DNA of 57,757 nt from Solirubrobacterales bacterium (GCA_019240115.1 JAFAYV010000039.1:1-57757), one strand, 5' to 3'; positions 7,487 through 15,965 are shown, counted from the stretch's first letter. Notes: a model not told the origin generated them from the sequence alone. Translations and numbers: made by a program.

Positions 7487-8410
7487 GTGCGCGCGCTCGT
7501 CGTCACCAACATGTATCCCTCCCCCCGCCACCCGGCGCTCGGCAGCTTCGTCGCCGATCAGGTGGCCGCGCTTCGGCGCGCCGGCGAGGCCGAGATCGAG
7601 CTCGCCGCCTTCGCCCCGGGCGGCTATCGCAGCTACACGCGAGCCGCCCGGACCCTGCGCGAGCGCCACCGCCACGACCGCTTCGACGTCGTGCACGCGC
7701 ACTTCGGCCTCACCGCCGGGCCCGCCCGCGTCGTCCCCGCCACCGCCCACGCGGTCACCCTGCACGGCACCGACCTCGCCCACCCGCGCTCGCGTCGCCT
7801 CACTCTCGCCGGGCTCGCGGTCACCGACCTGATCGGCGTCGTCTCCGAGCCGCTCGCCGAGCTCCTGCCCCGGTGGGCGCGGTCGCGCGTCGAGATCCTG
7901 CCCTGCGGCGTCGACCTGCACCGCTTCGGGCGCCGCGACCGCCGCGTGGCCCGCCGCGAGCTCGGCCTGCCCGAGGACGAGCCGTGCCTGCTGTTCCCCG
8001 CCGACCCCGCCCGCGCCGAGAAGCGCCACGACCGGGCGCGCGCCGCCGCGGGCGAGACCCGCCTGCTGACACTGTCCGACGTCGAGCCCGCGCGCGTCCC
8101 GCTGTTCCTGAACGCCGCCAACGCGGTGCTCGTGCCCTCCGAGCGCGAGGGATTCGGGCTCGCCGTCCTCGAGGCGCTCGCCTGTGACGTGCCGGTGCTC
8201 GCCACGCCCGTCGGGATCGCGCCCGCGGCGCTCGCCGGTCTGCCGGGCACGCTCTGTGCGCCGTTCGAATCCGAGCGGTGGGCGGCGGCGCTGGCGCCGC
8301 ACCTGCACGCCGCCGACCCGCGGATCGACGGTCGCACGCGCGCCGAGCCCTACTCGAGCGATCGCATGGCTCGGCGGCTGCTCGACGCCTGGCGACGGCT
8401 GGTCGTCTGA
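7487..8410 (+). CDS. Glycosyltransferase, GT4-like (GT-B fold)
   Basis: This 307-residue protein should transfer a sugar from a nucleotide-sugar donor to an unknown acceptor at the inner face of the membrane. It starts like GT4 enzymes (RALVVTNMYPSPRHPALGSF). It contains DVVHAHFGLTAGP and VTLHGTDL in the acceptor half. The donor half has the EX7E motif in SEREGFGLAVLEALACDVP. At 307 residues it is shorter than typical GT4 enzymes (about 370-400). The central linker between halves (LLFPADPARAEKRHD) is compact, but the motifs are intact. Acceptor and product are unknown. Confidence 0.85.
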   Translation: MRALVVTNMYPSPRHPALGSFVADQVAALRRAGEAEIELAAFAPGGYRSYTRAARTLRERHRHDRFDVVHAHFGLTAGPARVVPATAHAVTLHGTDLAHPRSRRLTLAGLAVTDLIGVVSEPLAELLPRWARSRVEILPCGVDLHRFGRRDRRVARRELGLPEDEPCLLFPADPARAEKRHDRARAAAGETRLLTLSDVEPARVPLFLNAANAVLVPSEREGFGLAVLEALACDVPVLATPVGIAPAALAGLPGTLCAPFESERWAAALAPHLHAADPRIDGRTRAEPYSSDRMARRLLDAWRRLVV

Positions 8411-8460
8411 GGGAGGGCCGGCGGCGTCCGGGGCCCGGGATCGTCCGGGGCTCTGCGTCA

Positions 8461-8938
8461 TCAGGCCGCGGCGCGAGCGGACGTCGCGGCGGGCCAGGCG
8501 GCGAGCGCGGTGCACGCGGACGCCGTCGCGGTCTCCAGCGGCGACGACCACGTGCCCCCTTCCATCGGCCGCGCCGGCCGACGGCAGGCTCCAGCCCCAG
8601 GCCGCGGGGTCGTGGCTAAGGGTCCACGACTTCGTAACTGACGGCTCCGGCGGCGGCGCCACGCGCCATCGCCCCGACCCCGCCGCACCGGACCAGTGCC
8701 CGCCGTCGCCGCCCTCGGTCACGACCGTCAGCGCGGCGCGGGCGCGCCACCCCGCGGCGGGCCCCTGCTCGCCGGCGTCGCCGGCCGAGAGGATGAGCGC
8801 GTCGACGACGAGATCGGCCGCGAGGGCGCCCACGCGGGGGGTGACGATCAGCGTGCGCGTCCCTCGCGCCCGCCGCTGGGCCGCGGGTTCGCCGGCGGTC
8901 AGATAGACGCCGTCGGCACCGGCGAGGACAGCGTCGGG
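8461..8938 (-). pseudogene. Decayed PfkB-type carbohydrate kinase fragment
   Basis: The minus strand carries a reading frame whose middle looks like a PfkB kinase of actinobacterial type. It reads DAVLAGADGVYLTAGEPAA, then TLIVTPRVGALAAD, VVDALILSAGDAGEQ, LTVVTEGGDGGHWSG and GRWRVAPPPEP. The first half of such a protein is missing: the homology begins abruptly at ~8938 beside repeats. After PPPEP the sequence changes character. The 3' end of coding quality (SPLETATASACTALAAW, stop at 8461-8463) is in another frame, so at least one frameshift is needed. I read this as a gene remnant, not an active kinase. The family call is from memory of the motif order and is moderate. Confidence 0.45.
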
Positions 8939-9001
8939 ACCAGACGGTCCAGGACGCGGGTTCGTTCGGGGCGCGGGATCGCCGAGGGCACGGGTTTCGT
9001 T

Positions 9002-9054
9002 CGGGGTGGCAGCCGAGACGTCGCCCCGGGGCGGCTTATTGACGGCCACCCCCC
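9002..9054. repeat. REP-like dispersed element, copy A
   Basis: The left arm is 21 bp (9002-9022), the spacer 9 bp (9023-9031) and the right arm about 23 bp (9032-9054). The arms can pair as GGTGGCAGCCG with CGGCT...GCCACC to form a stem. An element with the same arms, same spacing and one arm mismatch occurs at 57688-57741. Confidence 0.75.
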
Positions 9055-9125
9055 GGCTCCCCGGCCACGCCCTCCGACCACCCCCCGGCTCCCCGGCCAC
9101 GCCCCCGGCTCCCCGGCCACGCCCC
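9047..9125. repeat. Tandem CCCCCGGCTCCCCGGCCACG repeats
   Basis: Three near-perfect copies of a ~20-bp GC-rich unit follow REP copy A directly. Nothing coding is seen; the stretch 9055-9182 holds only these repeats and the 23-bp duplication at the end of the deacetylase gene. Confidence 0.75.
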
Positions 9126-9144
9126 TCGGCCAGGGCCCCGACCC

Positions 9145-9190
9145 CCGGCCCCGCCCGCGCTACAGGCCCGGCCCCGCCCGCGCTACAGGC
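9145..9190. repeat. 23-bp tandem duplication over a stop codon
   Basis: Two exact 23-bp copies (9145-9167, 9168-9190). The TAG stop of the deacetylase-like gene (9183-9185) lies inside the copy nearer the gene. Confidence 0.75.
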
Positions 9191-10211
9191 CCGGCCAGTA
9201 CTCCGCCAGCCGCCCCCGCGCCGCTCGGGCGAGCTCGGAGACGGCCACCCCGTCGACGTCCGGGGCGCCCCCGCCGGCGAGCGCGCCCATCGTCGCGGCC
9301 ACCGAGCGGCCGAGCGCGCCGAGCGCGTAGCCACCCTCGAGCACCGCGCCCACCGGCGCCGCCAGCTCCTCGCCGAACTCACGCATCAGCGCCGCCATCG
9401 CCGCATACCCCGCCTCGGTCACCTCGCAGTTGGCCAGGGGATCCTCGGCGTGGGCGTCGAACCCGGCCGACAGCAGCACGAGCTGCGGCGCAAACGACCG
9501 CGCGAGGGGCACCGCGACATCGCGGACAAGCGAGACGAACACGTCGTCCCCGGACCGCGCCGGCACGGGCAGGTTGACGGTGAAGCCACGGCCGGCGCCG
9601 GAGCCGACCTCGGAGGCCGGGCCGGTGCCCGGGTACAGCGGCGACTGGTGGATCGACAGATACAGGACCGCCGGATCCGCGCTGAAGATCTCCTCGGTGC
9701 CGTTGCCGTGGTGGACGTCCCAGTCGACGACCAGCACCCGCGCCAGCCCGCGGACCGCGAGCGCGTGGCGCGCCGCCACGGCGACGCTGTTGAACAGGCA
9801 GAAGCCCATCGCGCGGGCGGTCTCGGCGTGGTGCCCGGGCGGACGGTGGAGGCTGAAGCCGGTCGGGGCCGCCCCGTCGAGCAGGCGGTCGACGAGCGCA
9901 ACCGCCCCTCCGGCGGCGTGCAGCCCCGCCGGCAGCGATCCCGCCGAGACGACCGTGTCGAGATCGATGTGGGCACGCCCGTCGCGCGCCCTCGCCACCG
10001 CCGCCTCGATCGCCTCGAGGTGGCGCTCGGGGTGGACGGCGAGCAGGTCGGCTCGCCGCACCTCCGGCGAGGCGACCCGCTCCCAACCGAGCCAGTCGCG
10101 GGCCTCGAGTTCGCGAGCGATCGCGACCATGCGCGCGGGCTGCTCGGGGTGCTGGCCCGTCTCGTGGTGCAGCGACGCGGGGTGGTGCAGGAGCACGGGC
10201 GCGGCCGGCAT
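9183..10211 (-). CDS. Histone-deacetylase-family zinc amidohydrolase
   Basis: A 342-residue arginase-fold amidohydrolase of the class II HDAC/acetoin-utilisation/acetylpolyamine deacetylase type. It probably removes acetyl groups from a protein lysine or small amine. The tandem active-site histidines are His127-His128 in RPPGHHAE. The zinc ligands are Asp165 and His167 in DWDVHHGNG and Asp252 in LSAGFDAHAEDP. A late LEGGYALGALGRS segment is also typical. The ATG at 10211 is preceded by TACGTT at a spacing of 8 nt. The gene is divergent from nadB. The substrate is not predictable from sequence. Confidence 0.92.
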   Translation of the reverse strand: MPAAPVLLHHPASLHHETGQHPEQPARMVAIARELEARDWLGWERVASPEVRRADLLAVHPERHLEAIEAAVARARDGRAHIDLDTVVSAGSLPAGLHAAGGAVALVDRLLDGAAPTGFSLHRPPGHHAETARAMGFCLFNSVAVAARHALAVRGLARVLVVDWDVHHGNGTEEIFSADPAVLYLSIHQSPLYPGTGPASEVGSGAGRGFTVNLPVPARSGDDVFVSLVRDVAVPLARSFAPQLVLLSAGFDAHAEDPLANCEVTEAGYAAMAALMREFGEELAAPVGAVLEGGYALGALGRSVAATMGALAGGGAPDVDGVAVSELARAARGRLAEYWPGL

Positions 10212-10219
10212 CGCCGGAT

Positions 10220-10225
10220 AACGTA
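10220..10225 (-). promoter_or_regulatory. -10-like TACGTT of the deacetylase gene
   Basis: TACGTT lies 8 nt before the ATG at 10211 without a ribosome site, in the short divergent gap to nadB. Confidence 0.4.
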
Positions 10226-10271
10226 CCGCCAGGTGCAGCCCGGCAACATCAGTGCCAGTGCCTCCGCCCGC

Positions 10272-11729
10272 GTGGATACTCGCACTCGGGTCGCGGTGGT
10301 CGGCGCGGGTGCCGCGGGGCTGTACGCCGCGCTGTGCGCGGCGCGCGAGGGCGCGGCGGTCACGCTCGTGTCCGCCGGACCGCTCGCCGGCTCATCGAGC
10401 TATTGGGCCCAGGGCGGGCTCGCGGCGGCGCTGTCGCTGCAGGACGGCCCCGAGTGTCATCTCGCCGACACGATCCACGCCGGGCGGGGCGCGGTCCGCG
10501 CGTCCGCCGCGCGCGTGCTGTGCGACGAGGCGCCGGCGGCGGTGCGCGACCTGCAGGACCTCGGGGTCGCCTTCGACGCCGACCGCCACGGCAACCTGGC
10601 GCTCGGGCTCGAGGGCGGGCACTCAGCGCGGCGCGTCGTCCACGCCGGCGGGGCGGCCACGGGGAGGCGGATCATCCGCCAGCTATCGGCGCTCGCCGCC
10701 GGCGACCCGGGGATCCGCGTCATCGAGGGCCGCCGCGTGGGGCGCGTGCTGACCGCCGGCGGGCGCGCCGTCGGGGTGCGGCTGCACGACGGCGCGGCGA
10801 TTGCGGCGGGAGCGGTCGTCATCGCGACCGGCGGCGCCGCGGCGCTGTGGTCGCGCACGACCAATCCCCCGGGCGCGATCGGGGGCGGGCTGCTGCTCGC
10901 CCACGAGGCGGGCGCCGAGCTCGCCGATCTCGAGCTGATGCAGTTTCACCCGACCGCCGTCGTCGGCGCCAACGGTGCCAACAGAGCCGATGGGTTCCTC
11001 GTCACCGAGGCGATCCGCGGCGAGGGCGCGCGGCTGCTCGACGCGCGGGGGGAGCGGTTCGTCGACGAGCTGGCGCCCCGCGACGAGGTCGCGCTCGCGG
11101 TGCAGCGCCAGATCGACTCAAGCGGGCGCCCGTCGGTGGGACTCGACATGCGCGACGTCGACCCGGCGCTGTTCCCGAACGTCGTGGGCGCGCTGCGCCG
11201 GGCCGGCATCGACCCCGAGCGCGAGCTCGTGCCGGTCGCTCCCGCGGCGCACTACATGATGGGCGGCATCGCCACCGATCTGCACGGGCGGGCCTCGGTG
11301 CCCGGGCTCTACGCGGTCGGCGAGTGCTCGTGCACCGGGCTGCACGGGGCCAACCGGCTGGCCTCCAACTCGCTGAGCGAGTGCTTCGTGTTCGGCGCCC
11401 GGGCGGCGCGCGCGGCGGTCGCCGAGCCCACCCCCGGCCCGCTCCCCCGCGACGCGGAGCGCCAACCGGTCCGCGACCCGTCGATCTCGCCGGGCTCACG
11501 CCTGGCGCTGTGGCGGCTCGCGGGGCTCCAGCGCGACGGCGTCGGCCTGCGAGCGCTCGCCCGGGACGCCCATGCGCTCGTCCGGTTGATCGCCGCGGGC
11601 GCGCTCGCCCGGGAGGAGAGCCGCGGCGCGCACCTGCGCCTCGATCGCCCGGCTCTCGACCCCGCGATGGATGGCCGGCACGTCTGCCTGCGCCACGACC
11701 GCCAGCCGGCCCTCGTTAACTGGACCTAA
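10272..11729 (+). CDS. nadB: L-aspartate oxidase
   Basis: FAD enzyme that oxidises L-aspartate to iminoaspartate, the first step of de novo NAD synthesis; nadA and nadC are not adjacent here. The 485-residue product has the Rossmann motif VAVVGAGAAGLYAALCA and SSSYWAQGGLAAA. It also has RGEGARLLDARGERFVDELAPRD, the active-site region HYMMGGIATD and CTGLHGANRLASNSL. The C-terminal helical domain is short. The start is uncertain: GTG 10272 (VDTRTRVAVVG) is nearest the FAD motif, and another in-frame GTG is at 10233. Neither has a clear ribosome site. Long upstream extensions lie antisense to the deacetylase gene and were rejected. Confidence 0.92.
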   Translation: MDTRTRVAVVGAGAAGLYAALCAAREGAAVTLVSAGPLAGSSSYWAQGGLAAALSLQDGPECHLADTIHAGRGAVRASAARVLCDEAPAAVRDLQDLGVAFDADRHGNLALGLEGGHSARRVVHAGGAATGRRIIRQLSALAAGDPGIRVIEGRRVGRVLTAGGRAVGVRLHDGAAIAAGAVVIATGGAAALWSRTTNPPGAIGGGLLLAHEAGAELADLELMQFHPTAVVGANGANRADGFLVTEAIRGEGARLLDARGERFVDELAPRDEVALAVQRQIDSSGRPSVGLDMRDVDPALFPNVVGALRRAGIDPERELVPVAPAAHYMMGGIATDLHGRASVPGLYAVGECSCTGLHGANRLASNSLSECFVFGARAARAAVAEPTPGPLPRDAERQPVRDPSISPGSRLALWRLAGLQRDGVGLRALARDAHALVRLIAAGALAREESRGAHLRLDRPALDPAMDGRHVCLRHDRQPALVNWT

Positions 11730-11885
11730 AGCTCACAAACCCTCTGTTTGCAGGTAAATTCCAAGTTTCGGCTTAACGGCGAATTAATCTTTCAGGCCTG
11801 GTCAAATGCCGGTGGGGCCGGAATACTCGCCCGCTCATTCTGGAGTCGAGACCCGCTATGGGTGCCGCAGAGAAAGAGGGGATGC
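11730..11885 (+). promoter_or_regulatory. AT-rich upstream region of the small Cys-motif gene
   Basis: This 156-bp stretch is far richer in A and T than its surroundings. It includes TTGCAG at 11748-11753 and CTTAAC about 19 nt later, a weak -35/-10 pair, plus GAATTAATC further on. A purine-rich AGAAAGAGGGG lies just before the ATG at 11886. I read it as a promoter with a genuine leader and ribosome site. Confidence 0.45.
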
Positions 11886-12317
11886 ATGTACCGGTTCAGT
11901 CGAGCGATCTACCGGGAGATCGCTTCGGAGATCGTCGAAGATCCGCACGCGGAGGGCCAGGTCAACCACGGCCGAGTCCTGCGCGCCTGCGAGTCGGCGA
12001 TCGAGCGCTTGGCGACGGATCGCCACTATTTCGCGCGGCCGGCACGGACGCTGTTTCACGACGTTCGCAGCTACTTCCCGATGAGCGCCCAGGCGCGCGT
12101 GCTGCGGGTCATCGAGCTCTACCTGGCGTGCGCGGACGAGTTCCTGCGCACCCAGCCCCAGAACGGGTTCGACCTCAACGGCAACCCGCTGCAGTGCCGC
12201 GCGAGCACGCGGAAGGGCACGCCGTGCCAGCGGATGCCGCTCGCCCACAACGGCTACTGCCCGTCACACCAGCACCTGGCGGAGACCGAGGACGTCGAGA
12301 GGCCGCTGGCCGCCTGA
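11886..12317 (+). CDS. Small protein with a C-terminal Cys/His zinc-like motif
   Basis: A 143-residue soluble protein of unknown function. The first ~90 residues are helical (YRFSRAIYREIASEIVED, LRACESAIERLATD). The C-terminal part has Cys-x8-Cys-x10-Cys-x2-His spacing: CRASTRKGTPCQR followed by GYCPSHQ. This resembles the small zinc-binding motif found in some phage and actinobacterial hypothetical proteins. The start is chosen at ATG 11886 because AGAAAGAGGGG precedes it; an in-frame extension to 11748 would run through the AT-rich promoter region. It is followed by three hairpins. No operon partner is apparent, and a role in nucleic acid binding is only a guess. Confidence 0.7.
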   Translation: MYRFSRAIYREIASEIVEDPHAEGQVNHGRVLRACESAIERLATDRHYFARPARTLFHDVRSYFPMSAQARVLRVIELYLACADEFLRTQPQNGFDLNGNPLQCRASTRKGTPCQRMPLAHNGYCPSHQHLAETEDVERPLAA

Positions 12318-12357
12318 GCGCTTGATCGGGTGAAGAGCGGCTGACGCCGCTGTTGTG

Positions 12358-12382
12358 CCCCGCCGACACGGTGTCGGCGGGG
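12358..12382 (+). terminator. Perfect 12-bp inverted repeat after the Cys-motif gene
   Basis: CCCCGCCGACAC and its exact complement are separated by one base, giving a very stable hairpin 40 bp after the stop at 12317. It is flanked by two smaller hairpins (12335-12350 and 12388-12403). There is no U-run, as is common for actinobacterial terminators. It lies just before the hyuA start. Confidence 0.6.
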
Positions 12383-12411
12383 CCGCGCCGCCTCGGGAGG
12401 CGGTGAGACGT

Positions 12412-12417
12412 TAGGTT
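12412..12417 (+). promoter_or_regulatory. -10-like TAGGTT of hyuA
   Basis: TAGGTT ends 6 nt before the ATG at 12424, right after the hairpin cluster. No ribosome site is present, so the mRNA is probably leaderless. Confidence 0.5.
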
Positions 12418-12423
12418 GCACCG

Positions 12424-14418
12424 ATGCTGCTCGGCGTCGACGTCGGGGGGACGTTCACCGACGCGGTCCTCGCGGTCGGCGACCGGCTGATCACCGCCAA
12501 GGCGCCGACGACGCCGTCGGACCAGTCCGAGGGCGTGCTCGCCGCGATCGAGGCGGCGCTGCAGCGCGCCGGGGCGCAGGCGGAGGAGATCTCGGACTTC
12601 GCCCACGGCATGACCGTGGCCACCAACGCGCTGCTGCAGTCCCAGGGCGCGCGGACCGCGTTCGTCGCCACCGAGGGCTTCACCGACATCGTCGCCCTCG
12701 GGCGCCAGGACCGGCCCGAGCTCTACCGCCTGTGCGCGGCGCGCCCGCCGCCGCTGACCCCCGACGAGGGACGGTTCGGGGCGCCCGAGCGGATGACGCC
12801 CGACGGGCCGCTGCGCGAGCTCGATCCCGACGCCGCCGCGCGCCTCGCGCGCGCGATCGCCGACTACGGGGCCGAGGCGATCGCGGTGTGCCTGCTGCAC
12901 GCCTATCGCCATCCCGAGCACGAGCTCGCCCTCGCCGAGGCGATCGCCCGCGAGCTGGGCGGCCCAGACCGGATCCACGTGTCGCTGTCGCACCAGGTCG
13001 TCGGCACCTTCCGCGAGTTCGAGCGCGCCGCCACCACCGAGGTCGACGCCGCCCTCTCCCCCCTGCTCGCGGGCTACCTGCGGCGCCTGATCGAGCGCTG
13101 CGACGAGGCGGGGGTGCCCGAGCCGGCGATCATGCAGTCCAACGGCGGGCTGATCGATCTCGAGTCGGCGGCGGGGCACGCCGCCTGGACGGTGCTCTCC
13201 GGCCCCGCCGGCGGCGCCGCCGGGGCGGCGTTCGTCGCGCGCGCGGCGGGGACGCCCGACGCGCTGTGCTTCGACATGGGCGGGACCTCGTGCGACGTGT
13301 GCGTCGTGCACGACGGCGCGGTGCAGGAGCAGAGCGCGGGGACGATCGCCCAGCGGCCGCTCGCGCTGCCGATGGTCGCGGTGCACACGGTGGGCGCCGG
13401 GGGCGGGTCGATCGCGTGGCGCGACGGCGGCGGGGCGCTGCGCGTCGGCCCCCGGTCGGCGGGCGCCGAGCCCGGGCCGGCGTGCTACGGGCGCGGCGGC
13501 ACCGAGCCGACGGTCACCGACGCCAATCTCGTGCTCCGCCGCCTGGCCGCCGACGCCCCGCTCGCCGGGGGGGTGCAGCTCGACATCGGCGCCTCCCAGC
13601 GCGCGATCGAGGCGCTCGCCGCCGAGCTCGAGCTCGAGCCCGAGCGCTGCGCCGAGGGCATCGTGCGCGTCGCGAACGCCGAGATGGTCCGCGCGCTGCG
13701 CGTGGTCACCGTCCAGCGCGGCATCGACCCGCGCCGCTACGCGCTGCTCGCCTTCGGCGGCGCGGGCGGACTGCACGCCGCGGCGATCGCCGACGAGCTG
13801 GGGATCACCCGGGTCGTCTGCCCGCGCGCCTCCGGGGTGCTGGCGGCGGTCGGCCTCGTCGTCTCCCCCCGCCGCCGCGACGTGCAGCGCAGCGTGCTGC
13901 TCGCCGGGTCGGCGCTGACCGCGCCGGCGATCGCCGAGCTCGTGACCGAGCTCGGCGACGAGGCGCGCTCCCAGCTCGGGGCGCCGGAGGACGCAGAGCT
14001 CGGGGTCGTCTACGAGCTGCGCTATCGCGGCCAGGCATTCGAGCTCGCGGTGCCGGGCGAGCCCGACGCCGAGCCCGACGACCTGCGCGCGGCCTTCGAG
14101 GACCTGCACGAGGAGCGCTACGGCTACCGCGACCGCGAGCAGGAGCTCGAGCTGGTCACCGTGCGGGTCTCGGCCACTCTGCCCGGCGGCGAGGTCTCGC
14201 TCCACGACGAGACGGTCGGGGAGCCCGAGCGGGGCTCGCGCGAGGCGCGACTCGGGGGCGAGGCGGTCACGCTGCAGGTGCTCCGCGGCTCGCCGCCGCC
14301 GGGGACCGAGCTTGCCGGACCCGCGGTGCTCGAGCTGCCCGAGTCGACGCTGCTCGTGCCCGAAGGGTGGTCCGGGGAGGTCGATGAGCACGGCACGACC
14401 CAGCTGCGGCGGGGCTGA
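12424..14418 (+). CDS. hyuA: Hydantoinase/oxoprolinase family protein, subunit A
   Basis: ATP-dependent amidohydrolase subunit of the N-methylhydantoinase A / 5-oxoprolinase / acetone carboxylase beta group, 664 residues. It starts with LLGVDVGGTFTDAVL, the ASKHA-type phosphate-binding motif. It contains GMTVATNALLQ, MQSNGGLIDLESA, LSGPAGGAAGAAF, CFDMGGTSCDVCV and HTVGAGGGSIAW. The length fits the HyuA type. Its stop overlaps the ATG of hyuB (TGATG at 14416-14420), so the two subunits are coupled. The substrate cannot be assigned; hydantoins, 5-oxoproline or an amide are all possible. Confidence 0.92.
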   Translation: MLLGVDVGGTFTDAVLAVGDRLITAKAPTTPSDQSEGVLAAIEAALQRAGAQAEEISDFAHGMTVATNALLQSQGARTAFVATEGFTDIVALGRQDRPELYRLCAARPPPLTPDEGRFGAPERMTPDGPLRELDPDAAARLARAIADYGAEAIAVCLLHAYRHPEHELALAEAIARELGGPDRIHVSLSHQVVGTFREFERAATTEVDAALSPLLAGYLRRLIERCDEAGVPEPAIMQSNGGLIDLESAAGHAAWTVLSGPAGGAAGAAFVARAAGTPDALCFDMGGTSCDVCVVHDGAVQEQSAGTIAQRPLALPMVAVHTVGAGGGSIAWRDGGGALRVGPRSAGAEPGPACYGRGGTEPTVTDANLVLRRLAADAPLAGGVQLDIGASQRAIEALAAELELEPERCAEGIVRVANAEMVRALRVVTVQRGIDPRRYALLAFGGAGGLHAAAIADELGITRVVCPRASGVLAAVGLVVSPRRRDVQRSVLLAGSALTAPAIAELVTELGDEARSQLGAPEDAELGVVYELRYRGQAFELAVPGEPDAEPDDLRAAFEDLHEERYGYRDREQELELVTVRVSATLPGGEVSLHDETVGEPERGSREARLGGEAVTLQVLRGSPPPGTELAGPAVLELPESTLLVPEGWSGEVDEHGTTQLRRG

Positions 14419-15896
14419 TGGACCCGGTCGAGCTCCAGGTCCTGACCGGCGCGCTGCACGCGATCTGCGAGGAGATGGGCGCGGTGCTCATCCGCTCGGC
14501 GCACTCGGCGAACATCAAGGAGCGCCGCGACGCCTCCACCGCGCTGTTCACCCCCGCGGGCGAGATGGTCATGCAGGCCGAGCACATCCCGGTCCACCTC
14601 GGCGCGATGCCGGCGGCGGTCGCCTCGGTGCTGGATTGCGAGCACGCGCCCGAGCGCTCGTGGATCCTCAACGACCCCTACCGCGGCGGCACCCATCTGC
14701 CCGACATCACGGTCATCACGCCCGTGTTCGCGGATGACGAGCTGATCGCGTTCACCGCCAACCGCGCCCACCACGCGGACGTCGGCGGCCCGACGCCCGG
14801 CTCGATGCCGGCCGACTCGGCGACGCTCGCCGACGAAGGCGTCGTGATCGAGCCGCGGGTGCTCGACGAGGAGGCGATCGCCGAGCTGACCGGCCAGATG
14901 CGTCGACCCGATCAGCGTCGCGCCGATCTGCGCGCCCAGCTCGCCGCGGGCCGCGCCGGGGCTCAACGTCTGGTCGAACTTCATGGCCGGGTCGGGAGCT
15001 CGTCGCTGCACGAGGCCTACGCCGAGGTGCTCGACTATGCCGAGCGCCGGACCCGGGCCTGCCTCGCCGATCTCGATGACGGGGAGTACGCCGCCCGGGA
15101 CGTCCTCGAGGCACGCGAGGGCGACCTGTGGATCGCGGTTGCGGCGACGGTCGATGGAGAGACTCTCACCCTCGACTTCAGCGAGAGCTCTGGCCAGCAC
15201 GACGGCAACCTCAATTGTCCGCTCGCCGTCACCCGCTCGGCGTGCTACTTCGCGATCCGGGTCCTGACCGACCCCGACATCCCCGCCAACGCCGGCGCCT
15301 ACCGACCGGTCGAGGTGATCGCGCCCGAGGGATCGCTGCTCAACGCGCGCTCGCCGGCGGCGGTCGTCGGCGGCAACGTCGAGACCTCCTCCCGGGTCGC
15401 CGACGTCGTCCTGCGGGCGTTCGGGCACGCGCTCGGCCAGGGCACGATGAACAACCTGACCCTCGGCAACGAGGACGTCGTCTACTACGAGACGATCGGC
15501 GGCGGACAGGGCGCCTGCCCCGACGCCGACGGCCCGAGCGGCGTCCACGTCGCGATGAGCAACACGCTGAACACCCCCGTCGAGGCGCTCGAGCTCGAGT
15601 TCCCGCTGCGGATGATCGAGTACGGGCTGCGGCGCGGCTCGGGCGGCGACGGGCGCCATCGCGGCGGCGACGGGGTGGTGCGCGAGCTCGAGGCGCTCGC
15701 GCCGCTGCGCTACTCGCTGATCACCGAGCGCCGGCGGCACGCCCCGCCGGGCGCCGACGGGGGCCACGACGGAGCGCGCGGGCGCAACCTGCTCGACGGC
15801 TCAGAGCTCGACCCCAAGGCGATCGGGGAGCTGTCGGCGGGACAGCGCTTGCGGATCGAGACCCCGGGAGGCGGCGGACGCGGCGACGCGCGATGA
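14418..15896 (+). CDS. hyuB: Hydantoinase/oxoprolinase family protein, subunit B
   Basis: Partner subunit of HyuA, 492 residues. Typical segments are LTGALHAICEEMGAVLIRSA, NIKERRDASTALF, WILNDPYRGGTHLPDITVI and ANRAHHADVGGPTPGSMP. Later parts are LDFSESSGQHDGNLNCPLAV, NAGAYRPVEVIAPEGSLLN and GGNVETSSRVADVVLRAFG. The C-terminal region carries a Gly/His-rich stretch and ends in the usual glycine-rich IETPGGGGRGD. Translation is coupled to hyuA by overlapping codons. A beta-hydroxyacid dehydrogenase gene follows after 69 bp on the same strand. Confidence 0.92.
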   Translation: MDPVELQVLTGALHAICEEMGAVLIRSAHSANIKERRDASTALFTPAGEMVMQAEHIPVHLGAMPAAVASVLDCEHAPERSWILNDPYRGGTHLPDITVITPVFADDELIAFTANRAHHADVGGPTPGSMPADSATLADEGVVIEPRVLDEEAIAELTGQMRRPDQRRADLRAQLAAGRAGAQRLVELHGRVGSSSLHEAYAEVLDYAERRTRACLADLDDGEYAARDVLEAREGDLWIAVAATVDGETLTLDFSESSGQHDGNLNCPLAVTRSACYFAIRVLTDPDIPANAGAYRPVEVIAPEGSLLNARSPAAVVGGNVETSSRVADVVLRAFGHALGQGTMNNLTLGNEDVVYYETIGGGQGACPDADGPSGVHVAMSNTLNTPVEALELEFPLRMIEYGLRRGSGGDGRHRGGDGVVRELEALAPLRYSLITERRRHAPPGADGGHDGARGRNLLDGSELDPKAIGELSAGQRLRIETPGGGGRGDAR

Positions 15897-15965
15897 TGTG
15901 GGCAGGCGGATGACCCACGCAGCCGAGATACGGGCGCGCTCGGATGGCGAGCGGAGGCGATCAGT

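Noticed and set aside
9006-10271. Long plus-strand open frame upstream of nadB
   Set aside because: It is Arg/Pro-rich, antisense to the well-supported deacetylase gene and shows no family motif; only the part from about 10272 is nadB.
11748-12317. Prophage remnant around the Cys-motif gene
   Set aside because: Both neighbours are ordinary chromosomal genes and no integrase, attachment site or other phage gene is present.
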